NCBI GenBank assembly: GCA_019508225.1
Contig: JAEKLZ010000167.1
Span: forward strand, 1-42,506
DNA from: Inquilinus limosus
GTDB lineage: Bacteria; Pseudomonadota; Alphaproteobacteria; DSM-16000; Inquilinaceae
Reading direction: 5' to 3'
DNA length: 42,506 bases
The position numbers and the translations under genes are program-made. Under the pieces are notes generated by a model. The model searched no databases. It saw only the letters and a program-made list of their open reading frames with translations, and was not told the origin of the DNA. Every line of letters begins with the position of its first letter. The first letter of the stretch is position 1. Shown one piece after another: positions 26,965 through 37,698 of the stretch.

Positions 26965-28086
26965 ATGGTGACCCTGGATCGCGCCGACAGCTCGGTCATC
27001 GGCCGCTGGTGGTGGACCGTCGACCGCTGGATGCTGCTGCTGCTCGGCATCATCATGGGCATCGGCTCGATCCTGATCCTGGCCGCCAGCCCGGCCGTGG
27101 CCCAGCGCATCAATCTCGGCGAGTTCTACTTCATCGAACGCCATCTGATGATGCTGCTGCCGGCGATCGCGCTGACCTTCATGGTCTCGCTGATGAGCCC
27201 GGGGGCGATCCGCCGCGTCGCCGCGCTGGTGCTGATCGTGTCGATGCTCGGGGTCTTCGCCACGCTGTTCGTCGGGGTCGAGATCAAGGGCGCGACCCGC
27301 TGGATTCAGCTGCCGGGCCTGTCGCTGCAGCCCTCGGAATTCGTCAAGCCGGCCTTCGCCGTGGCCGCCGCCTGGCTGTTCGCGCAGCAGAAGATGCGGC
27401 CGGGCTTCCCCGGCTACATCGCCTCGACCGTGCTGTACGCCATGATCGTCTTCCTGCTGCTGTCGCAGCCGGATCTCGGCATGACCGTGGTGGTCACCGC
27501 GGTGTGGTTCATCCAGTTCTTCATCGCCGGGCTGCCGATGTTCCTGGTGATCGGGCTGATCGGCATGGGCGCCGGCGGCCTGGTCGGCTCCTACTTCCTG
27601 TTCGACCATGTCCGCAGCCGCATCGACCGCTTCCTCGACCCGTCGACCGGCGACAACTACCAGGTCGACCGCGCGCTCGAGGCCTTCACCAATGGCGGGC
27701 TGTTCGGCACCGGCCCGGGCGAGGGCTCGGTCAAGCTGTACCTGCCGGACGCCCATGCCGACTTCATCTTCGCCGTCGGCGGCGAGGAGTTCGGCCTGTT
27801 CTTCTGCCTGCTGCTGGTGACGCTGTTCGCCTTCATCGTGGTGCGTGGCCTGTCGCGGGTGATGAACGAGACCAACCTGTTCATCATGCTGGCGGTGGTC
27901 GGGCTGGTCACCCAGTTCGGGCTGCAGGCCGCGATCAACATGGCGTCGACCTTGCACCTGATCCCGACCAAGGGCATGACGCTGCCCTTCGTCAGCTATG
28001 GTGGCTCCTCCCTGATCGCGCTCGGCTATGGCATGGGCATGGTGCTGGCCCTGACCCGCAGGCATGCGGGGAGCGGCAGCCGGTGA
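26965..28086 (+). CDS. ftsW: Septal glycosyltransferase FtsW
   Basis: The product has 373 residues and about ten transmembrane helices (SEDS family). GATRWIQLPGLSLQPSEFVKPA, DPSTGDNYQVDRALEAFTNG, GTGPGEG and FVSYGGSSLIALGYGMGM are the family motifs, including the region that carries the catalytic aspartate after TM7. It polymerises lipid II at the septum together with FtsI. ATG 26965 immediately follows the murD stop, behind GGGGGGAG. Confidence 0.97.
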   Translation: MVTLDRADSSVIGRWWWTVDRWMLLLLGIIMGIGSILILAASPAVAQRINLGEFYFIERHLMMLLPAIALTFMVSLMSPGAIRRVAALVLIVSMLGVFATLFVGVEIKGATRWIQLPGLSLQPSEFVKPAFAVAAAWLFAQQKMRPGFPGYIASTVLYAMIVFLLLSQPDLGMTVVVTAVWFIQFFIAGLPMFLVIGLIGMGAGGLVGSYFLFDHVRSRIDRFLDPSTGDNYQVDRALEAFTNGGLFGTGPGEGSVKLYLPDAHADFIFAVGGEEFGLFFCLLLVTLFAFIVVRGLSRVMNETNLFIMLAVVGLVTQFGLQAAINMASTLHLIPTKGMTLPFVSYGGSSLIALGYGMGMVLALTRRHAGSGSR

Positions 28087-29207
28087 GTGTTGTCCGCCCG
28101 ATCCTGCTGGCCGCCGGCGGCACCGGCGGCCATGTCTTCCCGGCGGAGGCGCTGGCCCGGACGCTGATCGCCCGCGGCCATGCCGTGCGCCTGGCGACCG
28201 ACCCGCGCGGCCGCGCCTTCGGCGACCGGCTGCCGGAGGTGCCGGTCGACGCCGTCCGCTCCGCCACCGTGGCGCCGGGGCTGGTCGGCAAGCTCAAGAC
28301 CGCGACCCTGCTCGGCCTCGGCTATCTCGACGCCCGCGGCGTGCTGCGCCGGCACCGCCCGGCCGCCGTGGTCGGCTTCGGCGGCTATCCCTCGGCCCCG
28401 ACCGTGCTGGCCGCGTCGCGCGCCGGCATCCCGGTGCTGCTGCATGAGCAGAACGCCCTGCTGGGCCGGGTCAACCGCTGGCTGGCCGGCCGCGCCGCCG
28501 CCATCGCCACCGGCTTCCCGCTGCAGGGAGCGGCCGAAAGCCGGCGAGTCGAGGTCACCGGCAACCCGGTCCGCCCGGCGATCGCGGCCAAGGGCAATGC
28601 GCCTTATCCGGCCCCGACCGAGGATGGCCGGCTGACCCTGCTGGTGCTCGGCGGCAGCCAGGGCGCGCGGGTGTTCAGCGAGCTGATCCCGGCCGCGGTG
28701 GCGCTGCTGCCGGAGGCGCTGCGGACCCGCCTGTCGATCGTGCAGCAATGCCGCCCCGAGGACATCGAGGCCTGCCGCGGCCGCTATGCCGCGATCGGCG
28801 CCGACGCCACTTTGTCGACCTTCTTCGACGACGTGCCGGAGCGGCTGGCCGCGGCCCAACTGGTGATCTGCCGGTCCGGCGCGTCGACCGCGGCGGAGCT
28901 TGCGACCATCGGCCGCCCCGCGATTTTGGTGCCCTATCCCTTCGCCATGGACGACCACCAGACCGCCAATGCCAGGGCCATCTCCGCCTCCGGCGGAGGG
29001 TGGCTGATGCCGCAGTCGGAGCTCACTCCGGAAGTGCTGGCATCGCGTCTCGAACACCTGTACACCCGCCCCTCCGTTCTGGTGGAAGCAGCCGGCGCCG
29101 CGCGCGCCGCAGCCCATCCGGATGCCGCCGACCGACTCGCCGATCTCGTCCTCGCCCTTGCCGGGCAGGAGGCGGGCCTTCGCGCGTCGGCCGCAACTGG
29201 AGCCTAG
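28083..29207 (+). CDS. murG: UDP-GlcNAc transferase MurG
   Basis: The product has 374 residues from GTG 28083, which overlaps the ftsW stop (GTGA). [18 protein letters not shown] is the N-terminal glycine loop; [16 protein letters not shown] and [16 protein letters not shown] follow; [17 protein letters not shown] and [23 protein letters not shown] form the UDP-GlcNAc binding part. It adds GlcNAc to lipid I, giving lipid II, on the inner membrane surface. The product ends with an Ala-rich tail. Confidence 0.97.
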   Translation: MSVVRPILLAAGGTGGHVFPAEALARTLIARGHAVRLATDPRGRAFGDRLPEVPVDAVRSATVAPGLVGKLKTATLLGLGYLDARGVLRRHRPAAVVGFGGYPSAPTVLAASRAGIPVLLHEQNALLGRVNRWLAGRAAAIATGFPLQGAAESRRVEVTGNPVRPAIAAKGNAPYPAPTEDGRLTLLVLGGSQGARVFSELIPAAVALLPEALRTRLSIVQQCRPEDIEACRGRYAAIGADATLSTFFDDVPERLAAAQLVICRSGASTAAELATIGRPAILVPYPFAMDDHQTANARAISASGGGWLMPQSELTPEVLASRLEHLYTRPSVLVEAAGAARAAAHPDAADRLADLVLALAGQEAGLRASAATGA

Positions 29208-29224
29208 GTTTAGGAGTACCGCCG

Positions 29225-30657
<1,433 letters not shown>

Positions 30658-30661
<4 letters not shown>

Positions 30662-31575
30662 CAAAGTCGGTCGCAGTCCTCTACGGCGGCTGGTCGGCGG
30701 AGCGCGAGGTCAGCCTCGTCTCCGGCAAGGCCGTCGCCGTGGCGCTGCGCGGGCGCGGCCACCGGGTCGAGCTGATCGATGTCGGCCGCGACCTCGACGC
30801 GCTGCTGCGCGCCCTGCGGCCGGCGCCGGACGTGGTGTTCAACGCCCTGCACGGCAAGGGCGGCGAGGACGGCACCATCCAGGGCGTGCTCGACATGCTG
30901 GGCCTGCCCTACACCCATTCCGGCGTGCGGCCCTCGGCGATCGCCATGTCCAAGCCGGCAACCAAGCAGGTGGTCGGTTCGGTCGGCATCCGCACCGCCC
31001 GCGGCGTGGTGGCGCCGCCGGAGCAGGTGGCCGAGCGCCACCTGATGGAACCGCCCTATGTGGTCAAGCCGGCGGCCGAGGGCTCCAGCGTCGGCGTCCG
31101 CATCGTCCGCGCCAACGACAACGCGCCGGCCATCGACCTGGCCGGCTGGGGCTATGGCGAAGCGCTGGTCGAGGAATACGTGCCGGGCCGCGAGCTGACT
31201 GTCGGCGTGATGGGCGACCGCGCCCTGACCGTGACCGAGATCGCGCACACCCACGCTTTCTTCGACTACGACGCGAAATACACCGAGGGCCACGCCGTCC
31301 ACACACTGCCGGCCCAGGTGCCGGGCGACGTCTCGGCCGAGGCCATGCGCCTGGCGCTGCTGGCGCACCGGACGCTGGGCTGCCGCGGCATCAGCCGCAC
31401 CGATTTCCGCTGGAACGACACCCGGCCGGGGACCGAGGGGCTGTATTTCCTCGAGATCAACACCCAGCCGGGCTTCACCCCGATCTCGCTGGTGCCGGAG
31501 CAGGCGAAGCACATCGGCGTCGACTTCGCTGATCTTTGCGAATGGCTGCTGGAGGACGCGGCATGCGGTCGCTGA
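30658..31575 (+). CDS. ddl: D-alanine:D-alanine ligase Ddl
   Basis: The product has 305 residues, the short DdlB type. [17 protein letters not shown] opens the ATP-grasp enzyme; [34 protein letters not shown] and [21 protein letters not shown] are the substrate, ATP and metal motifs. It makes D-Ala-D-Ala for MurF. It overlaps murC by ATGA. In most alphaproteobacteria murB stands between murC and ddl; here there is no room for it. Confidence 0.97.
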
Positions 31576-32429
31576 GCGCCGAGCCTGACGCGGCGCGCCG
31601 GCGCGGCAGCGGCGGCACCTCGGTGCGTCGCAAGCCGATGGCCCGGCGCCAGGCGGCGGCGCTGCGACTGGGCGGCCTGGCGCTGGGCGGCATCGCCGTG
31701 TTCGGCCTGGTGGCCGCGCTGTGGACCAGCGGCACGCTGACCGCGGCCGGCCGCGGCATCCATGGCACGGTGATGGGCCTGACCGTGGCGGCCGGCTTCT
31801 CGGTGCAGGAAGTGCTGGTCGAGGGACGGCGCTCGGTCGATGGCGGCGTCATCATGGCGGCGCTCGGCGTCGGCCGGGGCGACCCGATCTTCGACCTCGA
31901 CCCCGACGCGGCCCAGACGGCGCTGCTGGACGTTCCCTGGATCAAATCGGCCAGCGTCGAGCGCCGGCTGCCGGACACCGTGTTCGTTCGGATCGAGGAG
32001 CGGATGCCGCTGGCGCTGTGGCAGAACAACCAGAGCTTCAGCCTGATCGATCGCGAGGGCCATGTCCTGCCGGTGCCGTCGCTGGCCGACTATCCCGACC
32101 TGCCGATGGTGGTCGGCGGCGACGCGGCCAGGACCGCGGCGACGCTGATCGACGCGCTGTCGAAGACACCCGACATCGCCCGCCGCATCCGTTCGGCCAT
32201 GCGGGTCGGCGGCCGGCGGTGGGACCTGATGCTCGACAATCACGTCACGGTGAAGCTGCCCGACGGCGACGTCGCGCAGGCCCTGGCCCGGCTGGACGAG
32301 GCGCAACGCAAGGATTCGGTGCTGGACCGCGACATCGTGGCGGTCGATCTGCGCCTGGGTGACCGCATGGTCATCCAGCTCACGCCCGCGGCGGCCGCGC
32401 AGCGCGCGCCTTCCAAGGACAAGACTTGA
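31563..32429 (+). CDS. ftsQ: Division protein FtsQ
   Basis: The product has 288 residues: a basic cytoplasmic tail (1-37), one transmembrane helix (about 38-60) and a periplasmic POTRA domain (FSVQEVLVEGRRSVDGGVIMAALGV) followed by the beta domain (VPWIKSASVERRLPDTVFVRIEERMPLALWQ). It links early and late divisome parts. I chose ATG 31563, which overlaps ddl by 13 bp and follows GGAGGA, over an in-frame ATG at 31536. Confidence 0.95.
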   Translation: MRSLSAEPDAARRRGSGGTSVRRKPMARRQAAALRLGGLALGGIAVFGLVAALWTSGTLTAAGRGIHGTVMGLTVAAGFSVQEVLVEGRRSVDGGVIMAALGVGRGDPIFDLDPDAAQTALLDVPWIKSASVERRLPDTVFVRIEERMPLALWQNNQSFSLIDREGHVLPVPSLADYPDLPMVVGGDAARTAATLIDALSKTPDIARRIRSAMRVGGRRWDLMLDNHVTVKLPDGDVAQALARLDEAQRKDSVLDRDIVAVDLRLGDRMVIQLTPAAAAQRAPSKDKT

Positions 32430-32441
32430 TGGGCGGCGCGG

Positions 32442-33728
32442 ATGGCACTCATGGGATTTAACGCGATGCGCCGCCCCCGCACCCGCGCCCGGGGCTCGAT
32501 CGTCGCCGCCGTCGATCTCGGCACGACCAAGGTCGTGTGCTTCATCGCGCGCATGGCCGACGAGGGCCGGGCCCAGGTGATCGGCATCGGCCACCAGGCC
32601 AGCCGCGGCGTGCGCGCCGGCGCCATCATCGAGCTCGACGCGGCGGAGAAGACCATCGCGTTGGCGGTGCAGGCGGCCGAGCAGATGGCCGGCGAGACCA
32701 TCAACGAGGTGATCGTCAACCTGTCCGGCGGTCATCCGGCGTCGCAGAGCCTGTCGCTCGAGGTGCCGGTCGGCGGCCGCGAGGTCACCGACAACGACCT
32801 GCGCCGCGCCGCCCGCGCCTTCAACGGCAGCATCGCCACCGACGCCGAGGTGATCCACGCCGTGCCGATCAGCTACGGCCTGGACGAGGTGCGCGGCGTG
32901 CGCGATCCGCGCGGCATGGTCGGCGAGTCGCTGAGCATCGACCTGCACCTGATCACCGCCAACACCGGCGCGGTGCGCAACCTGACCGCTTGCGTCAACC
33001 GCGCCCATCTCGAGGTCGAGAACGTCATCCTCTCGCCCTACGCCTCGGGCCTGGCCTGCCTGGTGCCGGACGAGCGCGAGCTGGGCTGCACCGTGATCGA
33101 CATGGGCGGCGGCACCACCTCGCTGGCGGTGTTCATCGAGGGCCGGCTGGTCTTCGCCGATTGCCTGCCGGTCGGCGGCGCCCATGTCACCAACGACATC
33201 GCCCGCGGCCTGACCACGCCGGTCGTCCATGCCGAGAGGATGAAGACGCTCTACGGTTCGGCCCTGCCTTCAGTGGCCGACGACCGCGAGGTCATCGACG
33301 TGCCGCAGGTCGGCGAGGAAGAGGACAGCCAGCCGACCCATGTGCCGAAGAGCCTGCTGACCGGGATCATCCAGCCCCGGATGGAGGAGATCTTCGAGAT
33401 GGTGCGCTCGCGGCTCGAGGCCAGCGGCTTCGACAAGGCCTTCGGCCGCCGCGTGGTGCTGACCGGCGGCGGCTCGCAGCTGCAGGGCGCGCGCGAGCTG
33501 GCCCAGCTGGTGCTGGACAAGCAGGTCCGCATGGGCCGCCCGCTGGGCCTCGACGGCTTGGCCGAGGCGACGGCGGGGCCGAGCTTTTCGACGGCGACGG
33601 GCCTCCTGGCCTACGCCATTTCAGGGCCCGCCGACCTGGTCGGCTCGGGCCCGGGGCTGGAGGAGAGCGGCGCCGCGGGCGGCGGCTTCTTCAGCCGGAT
33701 CGGAGGGTGGTTCCGTGACAACCTCTGA
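32442..33728 (+). CDS. ftsA: Division protein FtsA
   Basis: The product has 428 residues of the actin/Hsp70 ATPase fold. AAVDLGTTKVVCFIA is the phosphate-1 motif, EVTDNDLRRAARAF lies in the 1C domain that replaces actin's domain 1B, VIDMGGGTTSLAVF is phosphate-2, and VVLTGGGSQLQGARELA is the adenosine motif. The last 15 residues (GGFFSRIGGWFRDNL) form the amphipathic membrane-targeting helix. It anchors FtsZ filaments to the membrane. It starts 12 bp after ftsQ; a 379-bp gap follows. Confidence 0.96.
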   Translation: MALMGFNAMRRPRTRARGSIVAAVDLGTTKVVCFIARMADEGRAQVIGIGHQASRGVRAGAIIELDAAEKTIALAVQAAEQMAGETINEVIVNLSGGHPASQSLSLEVPVGGREVTDNDLRRAARAFNGSIATDAEVIHAVPISYGLDEVRGVRDPRGMVGESLSIDLHLITANTGAVRNLTACVNRAHLEVENVILSPYASGLACLVPDERELGCTVIDMGGGTTSLAVFIEGRLVFADCLPVGGAHVTNDIARGLTTPVVHAERMKTLYGSALPSVADDREVIDVPQVGEEEDSQPTHVPKSLLTGIIQPRMEEIFEMVRSRLEASGFDKAFGRRVVLTGGGSQLQGARELAQLVLDKQVRMGRPLGLDGLAEATAGPSFSTATGLLAYAISGPADLVGSGPGLEESGAAGGGFFSRIGGWFRDNL

Positions 33729-33731
33729 GCC

Positions 33732-33999
33732 AGCCCGCCCCTCTCGCACCCCTTACGTCCTGCGCCGGTTCAAAATGCCGATAGGGCAGGAGAGCGGCGC
33801 AGCGCGATGCCTTTGCATCGGGCAAGCCGTTCGACGCCCCCTGTCGGCATTTTCAACCGGCCCGAAGGGTCGCCTTGCGGCGGCCGCCTGCGGGTGCGGG
33901 CCGCTCGACCGTATTGCCGATACGCCCTTCGCGTCCCGCCCCCGCACCCGACTCGCCGCAAGGCGACGCAGGGCGCAAGGGGTGCGAGAGGGGCGGGCT
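33732..33999. repeat. 268-bp multi-branched palindromic element between ftsA and ftsZ
   Basis: Outer arms of 23 bp (33732-33754 and 33977-33999) are exact reverse complements. Inside are two long hairpins. Hairpin A pairs 33765-33786 with 33839-33860 (20 of 22) and has an inner stem CGATGC-CTTT-GCATCG (33805-33820). Hairpin B pairs 33870-33882 with 33954-33966 (13 of 13), then CGGGTGCGGG (33891) with CCCGCACCCG (33941), then CGTAT-5-ATACG (33910-33924). The whole resembles a three-way junction. No transposase and no clear target duplication is seen. It may be a miniature mobile element or a structured leader of ftsZ. Confidence 0.85.
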
Positions 34000-34107
34000 A
34001 AACCAGTCAACCCGGCACGCCCGCCATCCGGGGCGATGCCGGGAGCACGGACCGGACGGGTGGGAAGCGGTTGCAGGGTGAATAGGGGACAGTAGGGGAG
34101 CATCGAC

Positions 34108-35781
34108 ATGATCAATCTCAGCATCCCGCAGGGCGACATCAGCCTCCAGCCGCGGATCACCGTGGTTGGTGTCGGCGGCGCCGGCGGCAACGCCGTCAAC
34201 AACATGATCCGGGCCAACCTGGCCGGGGTCGAATTCGTCGTGGCCAACACCGACGCGCAGGCGCTGGCGGGCTCCGCGGCGCAGAAGCGGATCCAGCTCG
34301 GCGCCGGGCTGACCCAGGGCCTCGGCGCCGGGTCGCGGCCCGACATCGGCCGGGCGTCGGCCGAGGAGGCGATGGAGCACATCGTCGCCCATCTCGAAGG
34401 CGCGCACATGGTGTTCATCACCGCCGGCATGGGCGGCGGCACCGGCACCGGTGCGGCGCCCGTGATCGCCCGCGCGGCGCGCGAGCAGGGCATCCTGACC
34501 GTCGGCGTGGTGACCAAGCCCTTCCACTTCGAGGGCGCGCACCGCATGCGCATGGCCGAGCAGGGGCTGCAGGAGCTGCAGCAATATGTCGACACCCTGA
34601 TCATCATCCCGAACCAGAACCTGTTCCGCATCGCCAACGAGAAGACGACCTTCGCGGACGCCTTCCGGATGGCGGACGAGGTGCTGCATTCGGGCGTGCG
34701 CGGCGTCACCGACCTGATGGTGCAGCCGGGCCTGATCAATCTCGACTTCGCCGATATCCGCACGGTGATGGCGGAGATGGGCAAGGCGATGATGGGCACC
34801 GGCGAGGCCGAGGGCGAGCGCCGCTCGATCAGCGCCGCCGAAGCCGCGATCTCGAACCCGCTGCTCGACGACATCTCGATGAAGGGGGCAAAGGGCGTCC
34901 TGATCAACATCACGGGCGGCCTCGACATGACCCTGTACGAGGTCGACGAGGCGACCAACCGCATCCGCGACGAGGTCGACCCCGACGCCAACATCATCTT
35001 CGGCTCGACCTTCGACGAGACCATGGAAGGCAAGGTGCGGGTGTCGGTCGTCGCCACCGGCATCGACATGGCGATCAACCAGGCGCAGCGGCCGCAGACC
35101 TACAGCACCACCACGCTGCCCTCCGGCGACCGCGCCCGGCCGCAGCCGGCCGGCGCTCCGGCGCAGCAGCCGCAGCCGCTGATGCCGGCCCGTCCGGCGG
35201 CGGTGACGCCGCAGCGCTTCACCATGGCCCAGCCGGCGCCGAAGCCGGTTGCCCCGGCCGCAGCCGAGCCGCAGGCCCCGGCGGCGGCTGCCGCCCCGGT
35301 CGAGGCGGAACCCGAGCCGGACTACGCGGCCGAGGACCAGGCCGAGCCGGCAGTGGACGAGGTGCAGGAGCCTGCGGTTCAGCAGGCCGCGGCCCGGGCC
35401 CCGGCGGCGATGTCGGCGGGGGCTCGTCCCGGCTTCATGGCGCCGCGCCCGGCCCCGATAGCTGCCCAGCAGCCGGCGCAGCAACGTCCGGTCGAGGCGG
35501 CTCCGGCCGCCCCGGCCGAGGGCCGCAAGAAGCTGGGCCTGTTCCGTCGGGTGACCGGCCTGCTGCGGGAAGAGGAGCAGCCGCAGCCGGAGGCGCATCA
35601 GCAGCCGACGCTGCGGCAGGAGCCGGCGCCGCGCGCCGCCGCCGAGCCGCCGCGTGCGCCCGAGGCGCCGCGTCCGGTGGCGCAGCAGCGCCTGGCGATC
35701 GATGCCGGCCGCGCGCCGCTGCCGCGCAGCGACGAGGACGCGCTCGACATCCCGGCCTTCCTCCGCCGCCAGGCGAACTGA
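34108..35781 (+). CDS. ftsZ: Tubulin-like division GTPase FtsZ
   Basis: The product has 557 residues. Residues about 12-320 are the GTPase core: [15 protein letters not shown], the tubulin signature [10 protein letters not shown] (109-118), and the T7 region [11 protein letters not shown]. Residues about 325-540 are a long Ala/Pro/Gln-rich linker typical of alphaproteobacteria, including a short charged island ([20 protein letters not shown]). The C-terminal peptide [11 protein letters not shown] binds FtsA. It forms the Z ring. GGGGAG lies 10-15 bp before ATG 34108. In 34000-34107 an inverted repeat CCCGGCA...TGCCGGG precedes the gene; no clear promoter was found. Confidence 0.97.
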   Translation: MINLSIPQGDISLQPRITVVGVGGAGGNAVNNMIRANLAGVEFVVANTDAQALAGSAAQKRIQLGAGLTQGLGAGSRPDIGRASAEEAMEHIVAHLEGAHMVFITAGMGGGTGTGAAPVIARAAREQGILTVGVVTKPFHFEGAHRMRMAEQGLQELQQYVDTLIIIPNQNLFRIANEKTTFADAFRMADEVLHSGVRGVTDLMVQPGLINLDFADIRTVMAEMGKAMMGTGEAEGERRSISAAEAAISNPLLDDISMKGAKGVLINITGGLDMTLYEVDEATNRIRDEVDPDANIIFGSTFDETMEGKVRVSVVATGIDMAINQAQRPQTYSTTTLPSGDRARPQPAGAPAQQPQPLMPARPAAVTPQRFTMAQPAPKPVAPAAAEPQAPAAAAAPVEAEPEPDYAAEDQAEPAVDEVQEPAVQQAAARAPAAMSAGARPGFMAPRPAPIAAQQPAQQRPVEAAPAAPAEGRKKLGLFRRVTGLLREEEQPQPEAHQQPTLRQEPAPRAAAEPPRAPEAPRPVAQQRLAIDAGRAPLPRSDEDALDIPAFLRRQAN

Positions 35782-35803
35782 GGCCGGTCCGCCGCTTCTT
35801 CCT

Positions 35804-35836
35804 CCACCGGCCGCACGCTCCCCTCGCGGCCGGTGG
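35804..35836 (+). other. Hairpin after ftsZ
   Basis: CCACCGGCCGC (35804-35814) pairs exactly with GCGGCCGGTGG (35826-35836) around an 11-nt loop. There is no T-run, so it may protect the mRNA 3' end or help the terminator that follows. Confidence 0.6.
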
Positions 35837-35858
35837 GGATCTCTGTTGGGTTGATCTT

Positions 35859-35889
35859 GCCGCCCGCGCTTGCGGGCGGCTTTTTCTTT
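35859..35889 (+). terminator. dcw-cluster intrinsic terminator after ftsZ
   Basis: GCCGCCCGC and GCGGGCGGC pair perfectly around GCTT, followed by TTTTTCTTT. It ends the dcw transcript and separates it from the convergent LuxR-type gene. Confidence 0.92.
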
Positions 35890-35894
35890 GGGCG

Positions 35895-37037
35895 TCAGTA
35901 GCCGCGCAGCCCCAGGCGGACCAGATCGGCCTGGCTCTCGGCGCCGGTTTTCGAGAACACCGATTTCAGGTACTGCCGCGCCGTCCCGACCGTGATGTCG
36001 AGGAGGCCGGCGGCCTCCGCCAGCCGGACCCCGTCGGCGATCAGCGACACCAGCTCGGCCTCGCGCCGGGTCAGCCCGTGCAGCGAGATCAGCTGCTCCA
36101 TCCCCCCGGCATGGGTGACGGCGGGGTCGGAGATCAGCACTGCCGCCTGCGCGGGGCTGTCGAGGCCGAGCTTCTGCATCAGCGCGCCCGACGGGATGAT
36201 GGTCAGCACCAGCGGCGATTGCGGCGGACGGCGATAGACCGGGATCTGGACCCGCTTGCTGGAGACCCATCGAATCGCCGCTTCCGCGGCGGCGGGGCCA
36301 GACCGCGTCATCGCCGCGGCGGCGATCGCCTCCTGCAGCGCCATCGTCTCGGCCATCGTCCCCGTCACCAGGCGCCGGGACAAGAGGCCGAGGCCGTCGG
36401 CTGCGGCGATGAACGCCTCCGCCTGCTGGTTCATGTGGATCACCGTGGCCCCGCCATCGACCAGCACGACGCCGACGCCCAGCGCATCGATGACCGCCTG
36501 CTCCATCGCCAGGCGGCGCGCCAGCCGCCCTGCGGCGGTGACGTGCGGCGTCAGCAGGTCGAGCATGCGCAAATCCTCGGGCGTGAAGCTGGCCGCGTCG
36601 AGGGGCCGGCAGGCGATGATGCTCGCCGTATCGCCGCCGGCGCGCCACGGCACGGCGACAGCGGCCTGGCCGCCACCGATCGGGCGGATGACGTTGTTGT
36701 AGTAGTCGGTCCGGGCGAAGGCCTCCATCGAGATGTAGCTGCTCTGCACGACTGCGGCGCCGACCGGCAGCCGGTCGATCTTGTCGATGAAGAACGGGTC
36801 GCTGATGCGGTGCGAGACCTGCTCCATCACCCCCGTCAGACGTTGGCAGCTCACGCTGGTGACCACGGCCCCCTGGACGGTGCGGTGGAAGATGGCATGC
36901 TCCGCGCCCACCAGGTCGCGCACGGCGTCCAGGCAGTGCGTCCAGGCATCGGGCTCGAAGGCGCTGTCATAGATCCGCTCGACCGTCCGCAGGATGGCCT
37001 CGGCCTGCCCGGTCAATGGAGGGGTATCCGCCGGCAA
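35895..37037 (-). CDS. LuxR-type helix-turn-helix regulator
   Basis: The product has 380 residues from a TTG start at 37037; no in-frame ATG or GTG was found nearby upstream. The N-terminal ~180 residues look like a GAF/PAS-type sensor (HAIFHRTVQGAVVTSVSC; then ASFTPEDLRMLDLLTPHVTAA, typical of this regulator class). A second PAS-like part follows (DALGVGVVLVDGGATVIHMN). The last ~60 residues are the LuxR helix-turn-helix (LTRREAELVSLIADGVRLAE, then TVGTARQYLKSVFSKTG). It is transcribed away from the RTX gene and may control it. The signal is unknown. Confidence 0.85.
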   Translation of the reverse strand: MPADTPPLTGQAEAILRTVERIYDSAFEPDAWTHCLDAVRDLVGAEHAIFHRTVQGAVVTSVSCQRLTGVMEQVSHRISDPFFIDKIDRLPVGAAVVQSSYISMEAFARTDYYNNVIRPIGGGQAAVAVPWRAGGDTASIIACRPLDAASFTPEDLRMLDLLTPHVTAAGRLARRLAMEQAVIDALGVGVVLVDGGATVIHMNQQAEAFIAAADGLGLLSRRLVTGTMAETMALQEAIAAAAMTRSGPAAAEAAIRWVSSKRVQIPVYRRPPQSPLVLTIIPSGALMQKLGLDSPAQAAVLISDPAVTHAGGMEQLISLHGLTRREAELVSLIADGVRLAEAAGLLDITVGTARQYLKSVFSKTGAESQADLVRLGLRGY

Positions 37038-37698
37038 GGACTGGACGCGATGCCGCGCCGGCCTGTGCTGCGGGCCGGCAATATTGAGGGATCATCGATC
37101 GCTGAGGCGCCGCCAGACGAGTATGACAAGGTCATATCGGCAACTCCCGGGATGTGTCGAATCCTGCGTCCGCTGCTGTCCTGATGTCGCATCCTGCCCC
37201 GCAGGAGCCGGAAGTCCTAGGGCATTGATCGCCCAGGTTTGCGGCGAGATTGCGGAATCATCCGAAAATCCGACCCCCTCAATTTTGATAATAACATCTG
37301 GGACTACAGGCTTAGCGGCCCCTCGGTGTAGGCCATTTGTCGACCCATGGGCGGTGAAAGGCGTCCTATGCCGCGGAGGGCTGCAGACAGCATCGGCGAC
37401 ACTGGCGTGAACGCTTCAGCGCGTCCGATGCCTGCCAGGTGACGGCGGCGACCGCCGGCGTCGCGACCGGGATGTTGCGGCATCCCGCCACCGGCGCAAA
37501 CGGGTCCCGAACACGGGGTTCAAGACGACATCCAGCGGCGGCACCGGCATCCGGCCGGCCGCCGCCCCCAAGCGTGGCGGCAATTCCGGTGGGAAAGCCG
37601 CCGCGCCCGGCCGCGCCGTGCGGGGCGCGGCCGGACCTTCCCCACATCGGCACGACCCGCGAAGCGGGCCGGGCGTCAGGCATTCAAGGAGAGAGACC
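37038..37698. other. Long divergent intergenic region (LuxR / RTX)
   Basis: This 661-bp stretch has no supported gene. An AT-rich island around 37255-37300 (including TTTTGATAATAAC) is the best place for divergent promoters. Closer to the RTX start are a perfect 11-bp hairpin, CCGGCCGCGCC (37607-37617) with GGCGCGGCCGG (37624-37634), and a small CCCGC-GAA-GCGGG hairpin (37656-37668). The RTX mRNA may thus have a structured leader. AAGGAGAGAG provides the ribosome site before 37699. Confidence 0.5.

Noticed and set aside
25510-28065. About 850-codon minus-strand frame across murD and ftsW
   Set aside because: Antisense shadow of two certain genes; product has only His/Asp/Gly-rich noise.
33732-33999. 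Insertion sequence with a transposase
   Set aside because: The element is only 268 bp, no transposase frame is present and no target-site duplication could be identified, so it is listed as a palindromic repeat.
34000-34107. A dedicated ftsZ promoter
   Set aside because: No -35/-10 pair with acceptable spacing was found; TTGCAG occurs near 34070 but lacks a matching -10.
33853-36648. About 930-codon minus-strand frame across ftsZ and part of the LuxR gene
   Set aside because: It runs antisense to ftsZ, is Arg/Gly/Ala-rich, and conflicts with the well-supported LuxR frame on the same strand.
37366-37683. 105-codon minus-strand frame in the LuxR-RTX gap
   Set aside because: Low-complexity Gly/Ala/Arg composition, no ribosome site, no recognisable domain.
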